Counted from the stretch's first letter, positions 1-8,490 are shown. The stretch: DNA of 35,460 bases from Bacteroidia bacterium (GCA_025450395.1 JANWHK010000076.1:1-35460), one strand, 5' to 3'. Made by a program: numbers and translations. The notes: generated by a model not told the origin, from the letters alone.

Positions 1-7
1 ATAAACA

Positions 8-37
8 AAAAAAGGGCAACTTTTCAGTCGCCCTTTT
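8..37 (-). terminator. Rho-independent terminator of rpsA
   Basis: An inverted repeat (AAAAGGGC at 10-17 and GCCCTTTT at 30-37, 12-nt loop) lies just past the rpsA stop. Read on the minus strand, the hairpin is followed by a T run. This is a typical intrinsic terminator for the rpsA transcript. Confidence 0.75.
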
Positions 38-55
38 CCTAATGAATATTATATA

Positions 56-2263
56 TTAAGCTTTTAAAGCTTTAGCCTCTTCTATCCAGGTATGCCATTG
101 TTCAAGACTGGTCATGCTGTCTTTCTCTTCAAGCTCAGCAATCTTTTCGTCTGTCAGGGAGATCAAATCATCAAAGGTAATGACACCCAATGCATGTAAT
201 CTCTTTTCAAAAGCAGGTCCTATACCGCCTATCTTTTTCAGGTCGTCGCCTTTAGGGGTTTTTGTTTTGGCAGGAGCTTTCTCGGCAGGTGCTTCTGTTA
301 CTTCAGATACTTCAGCTTCATTTGAAACTTCCGCTACGTTTGAAACTTCCGCTACTTCCTCTTTTACTTTTTTCTCTGCTTTAGGTTTCTCCTCCTTGGC
401 TTCCTTAGTACCGGCACTGTCAAACATGGCTTTCAGGTCGCTGAACGCATCCAGTTCACCAAGTGTTGATTTGTCGTTGGTCTTATTAAGGTTCTTAGGG
501 GTTTTTGAAGTTTTGTCCCTGCTGCTGCTTTCCTCGGCGTGCTTGGCCTTCTCTTCAGCTTTCCAGGTGTTTGTATGTGATAAAACAATACTCTTGTTTT
601 CCTTGTTGAACTCTATCACTTCAAAAGTCAATACCTCAGAATCCTTCACTTTACCGCCATTCTCTTTTACAAGGTGACGTTTAGGCGCGAATCCTTCAAT
701 ACCGTATTGCAACTGTATGCTTGCACCTTTATCGTTCACTCCTACAACTGTTCCTTCATGTTTGCTGTTCACAAAGAAGATGGTTTCGAAAGTATCCCAT
801 GGATTTTCTTCCAGTTGTTTGTGGCCTAAGGATAACCTGCGGTTTTCTGAATCCACTTCCAATACCACTACATCAATCTTCTCATCTTTCTTAATGAATT
901 CTGATGGGTGCTTGATCTTTTTGGTCCATGACAGGTCAGAAACGTGAACCAATCCGTCAACTCCTTCTTCCAGTTCTATGAATAAACCATAGCTGGTAAG
1001 GTTCTTAACGACTCCGGTATGTTTGCTTCCCACTTTATATTTTTCAACAATTGTAGACCATGGATCCGGTGTTAATTGTTTAATGCCCAGGGACATTTTA
1101 TGCTCATCTTTTTCAAGTGCGGTAATCACTGCTTCCACTTCATCACCTGCCTTCAGGAAATCATGTGGACTTCTCAAATGGCTGCTCCAGCTCATTTCAG
1201 ATACGTGAACAAGACCTTCAACTCCAGGCGTGATTTCAACGAATGCACCGTAATCGGTCACGGTTACAACCCTGCCTTTTACTTTAGCACCCACTACGAA
1301 AGTTTCGCCCAAAGCATCCCAGGGATGTTCAGACAATTGTTTCATGCCGAGTGATATACGTTTCTTGTCTTCGTCAAATTCCAGAACTACCACAGTAATC
1401 TTCTGTTCAAGCTGAAGTAATTCTTCAGGGTGATTGATCCTGCCCCATGACATATCTGTAATGTGCAGCAATCCATCAATACCACCCAGGTCGACAAATG
1501 CACCGAATGGCGCAATGTTCTTGACGATACCTTCAAGTACCTGTCCTTTTTCCAGTTTGGAAAGTATATCTGATTTCTGTGCTTCTATATCATCCTCGAT
1601 CAGTGCCTTGTGCGAAATCACTACGTTCTTGAATACTTCGTTCACTTTTACAATCTTGAACTCCATATCCTTGCCAACGTACTGGTCGTAATCCTTGATA
1701 GGTTTCACATCGATCTGTGAACCCGGCAGGAACGCATCAATACCCATCACATCCACCACTAAACCACCTTTGGTCCTTGTTTTAACCAAGCCGGTCAAAA
1801 TTGTACCTTCTTCCATCGCTTTCAGGATAAAATCCCATGCTTTTTCCTGTACAGCGCGCTTGCGGGAAATGATCAGTTGTCCATCCTGGTCTTCAACATT
1901 TTCAAGATAAACCTCCACTTTGTCACCTACCTTTAAATCCGGCAGATCCTTGAATTCATTCCTGGAAATGATGCCATCAGATTTGAAACCTACATTTACC
2001 ACTACTTCTCTTTCACTAATTGACACGACATGTCCCGTGATCAATTCATTTTGTGTAAGGCTTTTCAGCGAATTGGAATAAAGATTCACCAATTCCTGGT
2101 GCTGCGCAGAATTGTAATTGCCAAATCCTGCATTGTCCATGCTCCAGTCAAATTCTTCCGCAGCCGGAGCATTTTCCTTAGGTTGGGTGCGGGTTTTTGG
2201 GGTTTCTGTGGCGGTATCAACTCCTGTTGTTACGTTGCCTTCTTGTAATTGTTCTTCTGTCAA
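56..2263 (-). CDS. rpsA: 30S ribosomal protein S1 with C-terminal HhH tail
   Basis: Ribosomal protein S1 binds mRNA on the 30S subunit and helps load structured messages. Six S1 RNA-binding repeats can be read at about residues 73-140, 155-222, 240-310, 326-398, 413-485 and 500-568; repeats 3-5 carry the GxFV(D/E)L...GL(L/V)H(I/V)(T/S) signature. A charged, low-complexity Lys/Glu/Ala/Pro linker (about 570-672) follows, then a compact tail of about 60 residues beginning DDLKKIGGIGPAFEKRL, which resembles a helix-hairpin-helix nucleic-acid-binding unit. E. coli S1 is 557 residues, so the linker and tail are additions. The start is TTG at 2263: an in-frame TAA lies two codons upstream, the next in-frame ATG is about 40 codons in, and AAAGGAGG sits 9 nt upstream. 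The strong Shine-Dalgarno sequence is unlike every other gene in the window. Confidence 0.96.
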   Translation of the reverse strand: MTEEQLQEGNVTTGVDTATETPKTRTQPKENAPAAEEFDWSMDNAGFGNYNSAQHQELVNLYSNSLKSLTQNELITGHVVSISEREVVVNVGFKSDGIISRNEFKDLPDLKVGDKVEVYLENVEDQDGQLIISRKRAVQEKAWDFILKAMEEGTILTGLVKTRTKGGLVVDVMGIDAFLPGSQIDVKPIKDYDQYVGKDMEFKIVKVNEVFKNVVISHKALIEDDIEAQKSDILSKLEKGQVLEGIVKNIAPFGAFVDLGGIDGLLHITDMSWGRINHPEELLQLEQKITVVVLEFDEDKKRISLGMKQLSEHPWDALGETFVVGAKVKGRVVTVTDYGAFVEITPGVEGLVHVSEMSWSSHLRSPHDFLKAGDEVEAVITALEKDEHKMSLGIKQLTPDPWSTIVEKYKVGSKHTGVVKNLTSYGLFIELEEGVDGLVHVSDLSWTKKIKHPSEFIKKDEKIDVVVLEVDSENRRLSLGHKQLEENPWDTFETIFFVNSKHEGTVVGVNDKGASIQLQYGIEGFAPKRHLVKENGGKVKDSEVLTFEVIEFNKENKSIVLSHTNTWKAEEKAKHAEESSSRDKTSKTPKNLNKTNDKSTLGELDAFSDLKAMFDSAGTKEAKEEKPKAEKKVKEEVAEVSNVAEVSNEAEVSEVTEAPAEKAPAKTKTPKGDDLKKIGGIGPAFEKRLHALGVITFDDLISLTDEKIAELEEKDSMTSLEQWHTWIEEAKALKA
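321..355. repeat. 18-bp tandem duplication inside the rpsA linker
   Basis: The 17-mer TTTGAAACTTCCGCTAC occurs at 321-337 and again at 339-355, an 18-bp period. It encodes the repeated AEVSN-type hexapeptides in the disordered linker between the last S1 repeat and the HhH tail. The copies are identical at DNA level, so the duplication looks recent. Confidence 0.85.
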
Positions 2264-2272
2264 ATTTTATTT

Positions 2273-2280
2273 CCTCCTTT
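2273..2280 (-). promoter_or_regulatory. Strong Shine-Dalgarno site of rpsA
   Basis: On the minus strand this reads AAAGGAGG, ending 9 nt before the TTG start of rpsA. It is the only clear Shine-Dalgarno sequence I find ahead of a gene here, and it decides the TTG start. Confidence 0.85.
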
Positions 2281-2290
2281 GTTGGGGGCG

Positions 2291-2298
2291 CAAATTTA
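2291..2298 (-). promoter_or_regulatory. -7 promoter element of rpsA
   Basis: Minus strand TAAATTTG matches the Bacteroidota -7 consensus TAnnTTTG exactly. The leader would be roughly 20-25 nt and would contain the Shine-Dalgarno site. No clear -33 TTTG is seen at the usual distance. Confidence 0.55.
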
Positions 2299-2340
2299 CG
2301 ACAGAACATTTAATTTTCCTACTATTTTATCAAGAGGTAT

Positions 2341-2673
2341 TTAAAATTTTTTAACAATAAAAAAAACGCTTAAAAAAAGGAAAATAAAGCCAACGATATG
2401 ATTCCATTTAAGAGGCTCCTTCAGTATAAATACCGCAAATACGATGAATATAATGATAGTAATGACTTCCTGTATCATCTTGAGTTGGTAAGCACTCATG
2501 CCCTCTAACTTGCCTATTCTGTTTGCAGGAACCATAAAAGCGTATTCGATAAATGCGATTAACCAACTGATAATGATGACTTTCCATAATGGTACATTTT
2601 CGAACTTTAAATGGCCATACCATGCGATGGTCATGAATACATTGGAGATGATAAGCAGAATAACTGTTTTCAT
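2341..2673 (-). CDS. DUF486 (DMT-like) small membrane protein
   Basis: This 110-residue integral inner-membrane protein has about four hydrophobic segments: MKTVILLIISNVFMTIAWYG, a second near residues 30-48, a third near 70-90 and a last ending in FLFLSVFFIVKKF. Length, the N-terminal NVFMTIAWYGHLK block and the central AYQLKMIQEVIT block match DUF486, a family related to drug/metabolite transporters with no assigned substrate. An in-frame ATG lies 16 codons upstream, but the hydrophobic first helix and usual family length favour 2673. That start is 4 nt past the stop of the lipoprotein gene 2678-3169, so the two are probably one transcript. Confidence 0.85.
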   Translation of the reverse strand: MKTVILLIISNVFMTIAWYGHLKFENVPLWKVIIISWLIAFIEYAFMVPANRIGKLEGMSAYQLKMIQEVITIIIFIVFAVFILKEPLKWNHIVGFIFLFLSVFFIVKKF

Positions 2674-2677
2674 GACT

Positions 2678-3169
2678 TTATTTTTGTAATTCCAGGGATT
2701 TTTTGTCGGCAAAACCCGCATTGATATCGCTTTTTATCCTTGCTATCTCCAGCCTGGTCCTTATATCAGGTGTCTCCGGATTTGAAATTTCCTGTTCGTG
2801 CAGCTCCATTTTATAAAATAAGTTTTTGAAAAATTCTGTATAGCGCTCGTCGGTCGAGTCCCTGTAACTGTTGAAGGTCTTTTGGAAATTGGTGTAAGCG
2901 CTTAATAACCTGTCATTTCCCAAAGCGCTGAAGTCATACAGTTTTTTTGTCTTGACATCTTTTAATACCATCTTGAATATCTTCAATTGCGTTTCTTCAT
3001 CCAGGGGGCTGTTGATCACGGGGAAATCTTCGTATGCCGGAATGGTATCATCCTTGAATGTATCCACAAAGGTGTTTGCAGCGGTTTTTGAAACCTCCGC
3101 CGGCGATGAAGCATTGTTACAGGCGGTCAACAGGAAGGTTATACAGTTTAGCAGGTATAGGATTCGCAT
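2678..3169 (-). CDS. Lipoprotein of unknown function
   Basis: This 163-residue protein starts with a lipoprotein signal peptide, MRILYLLNCITFLLTAC, with Cys17 as the likely lipidated residue. The mature part is hydrophilic, mostly helical and rich in charged residues, with no domain I recognise. Part of it (about residues 60-135) reads like a helical bundle. The -7 element TATTTTTG ends only 8 nt before the ATG, so the leader is very short. The DUF486 gene follows after 4 nt. Confidence 0.75.
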   Translation of the reverse strand: MRILYLLNCITFLLTACNNASSPAEVSKTAANTFVDTFKDDTIPAYEDFPVINSPLDEETQLKIFKMVLKDVKTKKLYDFSALGNDRLLSAYTNFQKTFNSYRDSTDERYTEFFKNLFYKMELHEQEISNPETPDIRTRLEIARIKSDINAGFADKKSLELQK

Positions 3170-3177
3170 GAAAGGGG

Positions 3178-3185
3178 CAAAAATA
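3178..3185 (-). promoter_or_regulatory. -7 element before lipoprotein gene 2678-3169
   Basis: Minus strand TATTTTTG is an exact TAnnTTTG match, with 8 nt between its last base and the ATG at 3169. Confidence 0.5.
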
Positions 3186-3196
3186 TAAAATGTTGC

Positions 3197-4786
3197 TTAT
3201 TCTTTTATAAAATTTGCCTTCACCAGCCGCCCGGCATCCACAACGACTACCTGGTAAAGCCCGGCAGGAAGATCAGAAACGTCCAGTTCCTGCCTTCCAG
3301 ATACGGCGATAAACGAGTACACAATGCGGCCGTCCGAAGCGTATATATCAACCCGGGCCTTGTCCTCTGAAGGAGCGAGGCTGAAATGAATGATCCCTGT
3401 GCCTGGATTGGGGTATACCTGCAGGCTTTGCTCAGCCATCAAGGGCTGTAATCCCACCGCCTGCCGGTTCTGGCACAGGATGTTCCGGGTCAGTATAATG
3501 CCCCTGTCATAATATGATTGTATCGAGTCAGTATACCTTTTCAGTGTCGGCACGCTCCGGGCAGCTGGCCCGTTCACGCCCCTGTCAAATGCGGTGACGA
3601 AGGCAACGTCGAGGCATACCGATTCATTGGGGAGCAGTGTATAGGGACCTGCAGATCCAACGCCGCGTATGTCATCCGGGGACTTGCCTGCATTGAGGGC
3701 ATTGTATTGGCCTTGTTCTCCAACATTTCCATAAAATGAGTAATTGGTCGGGACATTGGCATTATCCAGGACCTTTGAGCCGTTCAGGTTCAATCCCGAC
3801 ATTATCCTGTAAAATTCAAGTGCGGTAGAGGGATTGCCATGAACCGGATCCAGGCTATTGTCATATGAGTGAAAACTGTTCATTTCCTGGTTCAGGAAAA
3901 CCAGTCCCTGTGCCGGCGGATTAAAGCCATACCCGCCTACAGATTCATCCTGGCTGTCGCCATTATATCCAAAAAACAGGTTGCGGGTGGTATCACAGCC
4001 TGCATAATCATCTGCATAATTCCCGATGTCAAAATCCACCCATAGCGCAATGAAGAATTTTTTATAGGTGTGCTTGGAGCGGTTTGTGATCGCATAGTTT
4101 ACGAAAAGGGTATTGTTGAGGGCGGTATCAGTTGAGCCAAAACCGTAAAACATGACTTCCACATCCACTTCAAGGGGCAGGCCCAGGGTTTCCTCATGTG
4201 GGCCCTTATCGTTAAATACCATGTATAGCGCCTTCTGTCCGTTGATCAGCGGATAATCCCCGTTATACGGATCATAGTTGCCATCCTTGTTCTTGTCATA
4301 GAAAGGCGCCAGGGGTCTTGACGGAAGAAAGATGTTATTAACGGGCCAGGCTTTTATATTGTTCGAAACATTGGTGAAGCCGGACTGCTTTTGCTGCAAT
4401 ACCTCATCGTAGCCCAAGGGAAATATTGCGTCATAATACTGGGTGGAACCGGTGGAATCAATGTTGACAGGACCCGGATAATAATCAATTCCACGTTGCC
4501 TGTAGGTCATGGCAGCCATGTGCAGTTCATTGTTTTCATCATATGCCCCTATCCATATCGCTGCGGCGCCCATCGTGCCGCGACTGGGTGATAAATCAAT
4601 GACCCTCGGGATCTCAAATCCCGATGTGTTTGAATAGGTGGAGAACATGTCCCCTCCATTCCATATGCGTGCCATATAGCCGGGCAGTGTAAGATCCGAG
4701 AATTGGCTTGGCTTGTACAACTGGGCATATGACTGCCCGCATGCCAGTATGAGGCTGATGAGGGCCAGGTATTTCTGAGTGTACAT
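3197..4786 (-). CDS. T9SS-secreted protein with type A sorting domain
   Basis: This 529-residue secreted protein starts at MYTQKYLALISLILACGQSY, a Sec signal peptide. An upstream in-frame ATG (4852) would place about 22 extra residues ahead of it, and the -7 element at 4802-4809 lies inside that extension, so 4786 is preferred. The last 75 or so residues form a type A sorting domain: the VYPNPGTG motif, a DIYASDGRIV strand and a DLPAGLYQVVV strand, ending in K-E. Such tails direct export across the outer membrane by the type IX system and are then cleaved. The body holds the acidic stretch DKNKDGNYDPYNGDYP, which resembles a calcium-binding loop. Its substrate or role is not evident. porQ at 18418-19452 is part of the same export route. 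Confidence 0.88.
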   Translation of the reverse strand: MYTQKYLALISLILACGQSYAQLYKPSQFSDLTLPGYMARIWNGGDMFSTYSNTSGFEIPRVIDLSPSRGTMGAAAIWIGAYDENNELHMAAMTYRQRGIDYYPGPVNIDSTGSTQYYDAIFPLGYDEVLQQKQSGFTNVSNNIKAWPVNNIFLPSRPLAPFYDKNKDGNYDPYNGDYPLINGQKALYMVFNDKGPHEETLGLPLEVDVEVMFYGFGSTDTALNNTLFVNYAITNRSKHTYKKFFIALWVDFDIGNYADDYAGCDTTRNLFFGYNGDSQDESVGGYGFNPPAQGLVFLNQEMNSFHSYDNSLDPVHGNPSTALEFYRIMSGLNLNGSKVLDNANVPTNYSFYGNVGEQGQYNALNAGKSPDDIRGVGSAGPYTLLPNESVCLDVAFVTAFDRGVNGPAARSVPTLKRYTDSIQSYYDRGIILTRNILCQNRQAVGLQPLMAEQSLQVYPNPGTGIIHFSLAPSEDKARVDIYASDGRIVYSFIAVSGRQELDVSDLPAGLYQVVVVDAGRLVKANFIKE

Positions 4787-4801
4787 AATTAGTTTTTTTG
4801 A

Positions 4802-4809
4802 CAAAGGTA
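4802..4809 (-). promoter_or_regulatory. -7 element of the T9SS cargo gene
   Basis: Minus strand TACCTTTG is an exact TAnnTTTG match 15 nt before the ATG at 4786. The -33 region would fall in or beside the upstream gene's terminator and its T run. Confidence 0.55.
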
Positions 4810-4821
4810 AAATAATTAAGC

Positions 4822-4857
4822 ACAAAAAAAAGTTGAGTTTATTAAAACTCAACTTTT
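4822..4857 (-). terminator. Rho-independent terminator of lipoprotein gene 4892-5290
   Basis: A perfect 13-bp stem (4828-4840 with 4845-4857, loop ATTA) is followed on the minus strand by eight or more T. It ends transcription from the Ala-rich lipoprotein gene just before the promoter of the T9SS cargo gene. Confidence 0.9.
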
Positions 4858-4891
4858 CAAAGTATTTCGAAGTTAAATTACTTTTAACGTC

Positions 4892-5290
4892 TTATTTTTT
4901 AGGTTCTACTGCAGGAGCCATAGCTTCTGGAGATACTTTAGTTGAATCGGTTGCCATGGCAGCAGCTTTTGCAGCTTCTTCCTTAGCTTTCATCATGCCA
5001 TTGCTGTACGCAGTACCGGTTTCAGCCCATTTAGCTTTGGTTTCAGCCAATGTAGCTTTAGTAGCTTCGTCCAGGTCAGCTTCAACAATACCGTTAACTA
5101 CATTGTTGTAGTCAGCATCCCAAGTAGCCCAGGTAGCAGAGTCATAAGTAGTAGTCGCAGCAGCAAGACCAGATACTGAATCTACCCAAGTTTTCAAACC
5201 AGCAACTTTAGTAGTGGATTCGTTGGCAGCTTTGTTGCCACAGGCAGCAAAAAACGCTGCGATGAGTGTTACGATGATTAATTTTTTCAT
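4892..5290 (-). CDS. Small Ala-rich lipoprotein
   Basis: This 132-residue lipoprotein has the signal MKKLIIVTLIAAFFAAC with Cys17 in the lipobox. The mature part is rich in Ala, Thr, Glu and Lys and likely helical (DEATKATLAETKAKWAETG, KEEAAKAAAMA), ending in an Ala/Pro/Glu tail. No catalytic motif is seen and I do not recognise a function. The start at 5290 fits the signal peptide; an upstream extension of 44 codons would run through the promoter. It has its own -33/-7 promoter and a strong terminator, so it is a single-gene unit, possibly highly expressed. Confidence 0.82.
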   Translation of the reverse strand: MKKLIIVTLIAAFFAACGNKAANESTTKVAGLKTWVDSVSGLAAATTTYDSATWATWDADYNNVVNGIVEADLDEATKATLAETKAKWAETGTAYSNGMMKAKEEAAKAAAMATDSTKVSPEAMAPAVEPKK

Positions 5291-5316
5291 TCTATTATTT
5301 ATTTTTAAAATTTGCG

Positions 5317-5348
5317 CAAATCTAAATTTTAATTTGAATATTGCAAAA
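5317..5348 (-). promoter_or_regulatory. -33/-7 promoter of the Ala-rich lipoprotein gene
   Basis: Minus strand TTTTG (5348-5344), a 19-nt spacer, then TAGATTTG (5324-5317). Both boxes and the spacing fit the Bacteroidota housekeeping promoter. Confidence 0.7.
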
Positions 5349-5365
5349 CATTTTTTTGAACTATT

Positions 5366-7471
5366 GTGAGCCGGGAGTATTTGCACACCAGTATAGAGTA
5401 CCTGAAAGGGGTAGGCCCTCAAAAGGCCGAGATACTAAAATCCGAATTGAATATTTTTATATACAAGGACCTGATACAGCTCTATCCTTTCAAGTACATA
5501 GACAAGTCAAAAATCACCGGTATCAGGGATATTGAAGTCGATAGCCCGAATGTGCAACTCAGGGGCAGACTGACCGATATAAAGGCCATAGGCGCCAAAC
5601 AGGCCAAAAGGTTATCCGCAATTTTAATTGACGAAACCGGTGCTCTTGAACTCATTTGGTTCAAGAATTACCAGTATATTTTCAAGAGCCTTAAGGAAGG
5701 TGGAATCTATACCGTGTATGGAAAGGTCACTGAATTTAATGGAAAATTGAATATTTCGCACCCGGAAATTAAATTATATGAACCTGCGGATGACAGCAAG
5801 GGGCTGGTTTTCGAGCCTGTTTACCCCCTGACGGAAAAGCTGAAATCGCGTTTCATGGATTCCCGGTATATCCTTTCATTGGTAAACCAGGTAATGAAAA
5901 GCCCCCAATTCGATGTGGAGGAGTATATTCCTGAATCAGTGACCAAACCACTCAAGCTCATCAACAGGAAAGCTGCAATATACCATATTCACTTGCCTTC
6001 AAGTGAAAAGGCCCAACAGGCTGCCGTTAGACGAATAAAGTTTGATGAAATGTTTACACTGGCCATGCGTTCCGAAAAAAGCAGGGTTGTGCGGCTGCTG
6101 GAAAAAAAAGGGATATTGATGGGCCAGCCGGGCAAACTCTTTAACCGATTTTTTCACGAACATTTGAAATTTGAGTTGACGGATGCCCAGAAACGCGTTA
6201 TCAGGGAGATAAAAGAAGATGTAAAAAGCGGCAAGCAGATGAACAGGCTGTTGCAGGGAGATGTCGGTAGCGGCAAGACCATTGTTGCCCTGTTCTGCAT
6301 GCTGATGAGTATCGACAATGGTTACCAGGCCTGTATGATGGCCCCGACAGAGATATTGGCCACCCAGCATTACCTGACATTAAAGGACCTCATGGAAGGA
6401 CTTCCGGTCAACCTGGAATTGCTTACAGGCTCGACTTCGAAAAAAAAGAGGGTGGAGATACTGGAGGCGTTAAAGGAAGGCACCATCCATATCCTGATAG
6501 GCACCCATGCCCTGATAGAAGGGGATGTGGAGTTCAGGTCGCTCGGGCTTTCCGTGATAGATGAACAGCATCGGTTCGGCGTGGCTCAGAGGGCCAAGTT
6601 GTGGAACAAGACAGAACACAAGAAACCGCATGTGCTTGTAATGACTGCCACCCCAATACCACGTACCCTTGCCATGACCATACACGGTGAACTGGACGTA
6701 TCGGTGATAGATGAATTGCCAAAGGACAGGAAACCGGTGAAAACCGTTCACAGGGTGGAGCGTTTAAGGGCCGAAGTCATGGAATTTTTGCGTCAGCAGG
6801 TAACGCTTGGACGACAGGTTTATATTGTTTATCCACTCATTGAGGAATCAAAAAAACTGGAATTAAATGACCTGATGAACGGTTATGATACGGTCACTGA
6901 TTTTTTTCCGGTGCCAAAATACCAGATCAGCCTTCTGCATGGCAGATTAAAACCGGATATCAAGGATTTCGAGATGAAGAGGTTCAAGAATGGCATTACC
7001 AATATCATGATCTCAACCACCGTCATAGAAGTAGGGGTCAATGTGCCCAACGCTTCGGTCATGCTGATAGAGAATGCCAACCGATTCGGCTTGTCACAGT
7101 TGCACCAGTTAAGGGGCAGGGTGGGTAGGGGAGCCGAGCAAAGTTATTGCATCCTGATGACCAGGGATGAAATGAATTTTGCATCAAAAAAACGTATCAG
7201 GACCATGTGCAAGACCAATAACGGGTTTGAGATATCACAGGCCGACCTTGAATTGAGGGGCCCCGGCGATGTATTAGGCACACGGCAGAGCGGCTTGCCC
7301 GATTTTAAGTTGCTGGACCTGGTTACTGATGACGAGATCATTGACCTTGCAAAGCGTGCCGCGGCATTCATACTTAAAAATGATCCAAACCTCGCGCTTC
7401 CGGAAAACCAGGCCTTGTTAAATTACCTCAAACAACACCAGGAAGACCATTTCTGGGGAAACGTTTCTTAG
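5366..7471 (+). CDS. recG: ATP-dependent DNA helicase RecG
   Basis: RecG reverses stalled replication forks and moves branched DNA. The 701-residue protein has the N-terminal wedge/OB region (about 1-250, opening EYLKGVGPQKAEIL) and two helicase lobes. Walker A is GDVGSGKT (298-305), the DEQH box is at 399-402, and the TATPIPRTLA motif and C-terminal LRGRVGRG motif are intact. Length is normal for RecG. Translation begins at GTG (5366), followed directly by the conserved MSREYLHTSIEYLKG, with no Shine-Dalgarno. It is divergent from the lipoprotein gene ending its coding at 5290; the two starts are 75 bp apart. Confidence 0.97.
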   Translation: MSREYLHTSIEYLKGVGPQKAEILKSELNIFIYKDLIQLYPFKYIDKSKITGIRDIEVDSPNVQLRGRLTDIKAIGAKQAKRLSAILIDETGALELIWFKNYQYIFKSLKEGGIYTVYGKVTEFNGKLNISHPEIKLYEPADDSKGLVFEPVYPLTEKLKSRFMDSRYILSLVNQVMKSPQFDVEEYIPESVTKPLKLINRKAAIYHIHLPSSEKAQQAAVRRIKFDEMFTLAMRSEKSRVVRLLEKKGILMGQPGKLFNRFFHEHLKFELTDAQKRVIREIKEDVKSGKQMNRLLQGDVGSGKTIVALFCMLMSIDNGYQACMMAPTEILATQHYLTLKDLMEGLPVNLELLTGSTSKKKRVEILEALKEGTIHILIGTHALIEGDVEFRSLGLSVIDEQHRFGVAQRAKLWNKTEHKKPHVLVMTATPIPRTLAMTIHGELDVSVIDELPKDRKPVKTVHRVERLRAEVMEFLRQQVTLGRQVYIVYPLIEESKKLELNDLMNGYDTVTDFFPVPKYQISLLHGRLKPDIKDFEMKRFKNGITNIMISTTVIEVGVNVPNASVMLIENANRFGLSQLHQLRGRVGRGAEQSYCILMTRDEMNFASKKRIRTMCKTNNGFEISQADLELRGPGDVLGTRQSGLPDFKLLDLVTDDEIIDLAKRAAAFILKNDPNLALPENQALLNYLKQHQEDHFWGNVS

Positions 7472-7474
7472 AAC

Positions 7475-7502
7475 ATTCATAATTTATAATTCATAATTTA
7501 AA
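7475..7502. repeat. Intergenic heptamer array A
   Basis: Four consecutive 7-mers follow the recG stop: ATTCATA, ATTTATA, ATTCATA, ATTTAAA. The period is exactly 7 bp (near-perfect at 14 bp). The array ends 10 nt before the nusB -7 element. Confidence 0.7.
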
Positions 7503-7512
7503 AACTTCCCCT

Positions 7513-7520
7513 TATCTTTG
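7513..7520 (+). promoter_or_regulatory. -7 element of nusB
   Basis: TATCTTTG is an exact TAnnTTTG match 25 nt upstream of the nusB ATG. The -33 position is AT-rich and lies in the heptamer array, with no clear TTTG. Confidence 0.55.
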
Positions 7521-7545
7521 CGGCCCAATTTACGTTCATTAGTAT

Positions 7546-8490
7546 ATGTTATCTCGCAGGAATATCCGGATCAAAGTTCTTCAACAGTTATACGCCTTTC
7601 AACAACAAGACGCACCTTCTGTCCCTGCATTTCTCAAGATCCTGGATAAACAATTCAATGACCTCTACAAGTTTTATTATTTTTCTTTGCAGTTCCTCGT
7701 GGATTTTAACACCTTCCTGGAAAGTGAAAGAGAGATAGAAGTTGAAAAATATTTCCCGAACAAGACCCATATCCGCAACACGGAAGTACTAAACCGCATC
7801 GATTTTTTCAAATCCCTGTCGACAGACCAGAACTTTGAGGCCTTGTGCGGTAAATTGCCTTATGACTGGCGCAGGCATGGAGACCTTTTTAACCATATCT
7901 TCATCGACATGGTGCAGTATGATTTTTTTACTGATTTCATGGTTTTTGATGAACCAAACAATGACATGCAGCGCGATTTCCTGATCAACCTGTATGAATT
8001 CCTCTTCAATGAATTTGAATTGTTCGATCATGCCATGGAAACTGAATACCTGTATTGGGAGGATGATAGTGCAGATGTGTTAAAAGCTGTTGTACATGCC
8101 ATTCAGACGTTTTATGATAAACAGAAACTGAAGATTGAGAGCATAGGCGAGAAACAACGTGAGGACATGGTGTTTGGAACACAATTGTTCGAAAACTGCA
8201 TGGTCAACAAGGAATACCTTGATGAGCTGATAATGAAAAATACATCCAACTGGGATTCAGAACGGCTCACGCTTACGGATGTGGTCATGTTGAGAATGGC
8301 CTTGTCGGAGTTCCTTTATTTTGAAACCATTCCACCGAAGGTGAGCATCAACGAATACCTCGATATTGCCAAGTCATACAGCACGCCTAAAAGTCACCTG
8401 TTCCTGAACGGAGTGCTTGACAAGATAAGGATTACACTGCTGGAAACAGGGGAAATAAATAAATCAGGCAGGGGATTGAAAAATGAATAA
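7546..8490 (+). CDS. nusB: Transcription antitermination factor NusB (long form)
   Basis: NusB works with NusE (S10) on boxA RNA to keep RNA polymerase transcribing rRNA operons. This protein has 314 residues, about twice E. coli NusB. The first helix is NusB-like (MLSRRNIRIKVLQQLYAF), and the C-terminal half (about 180-305) carries the rest of the fold, with the conserved block SERLTLTDVVMLRMALSEFL, then PPKVSINEYLDIAKSYSTPK and FLNGVLDKI. The extra stretch between them (about 25-175) is rich in Phe, Asp and Glu and has no motif I know. Long NusB proteins are common in Bacteroidota. It heads the nusB-DUF1573-yajC-coaE cluster. Confidence 0.93.
   Translation: MLSRRNIRIKVLQQLYAFQQQDAPSVPAFLKILDKQFNDLYKFYYFSLQFLVDFNTFLESEREIEVEKYFPNKTHIRNTEVLNRIDFFKSLSTDQNFEALCGKLPYDWRRHGDLFNHIFIDMVQYDFFTDFMVFDEPNNDMQRDFLINLYEFLFNEFELFDHAMETEYLYWEDDSADVLKAVVHAIQTFYDKQKLKIESIGEKQREDMVFGTQLFENCMVNKEYLDELIMKNTSNWDSERLTLTDVVMLRMALSEFLYFETIPPKVSINEYLDIAKSYSTPKSHLFLNGVLDKIRITLLETGEINKSGRGLKNE

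Noticed and set aside
114-677. 187-codon plus-strand frame opposite rpsA
   Set aside because: Ser/Phe-rich shadow of the rpsA linker and its Lys/Glu codons; no domain or promoter.
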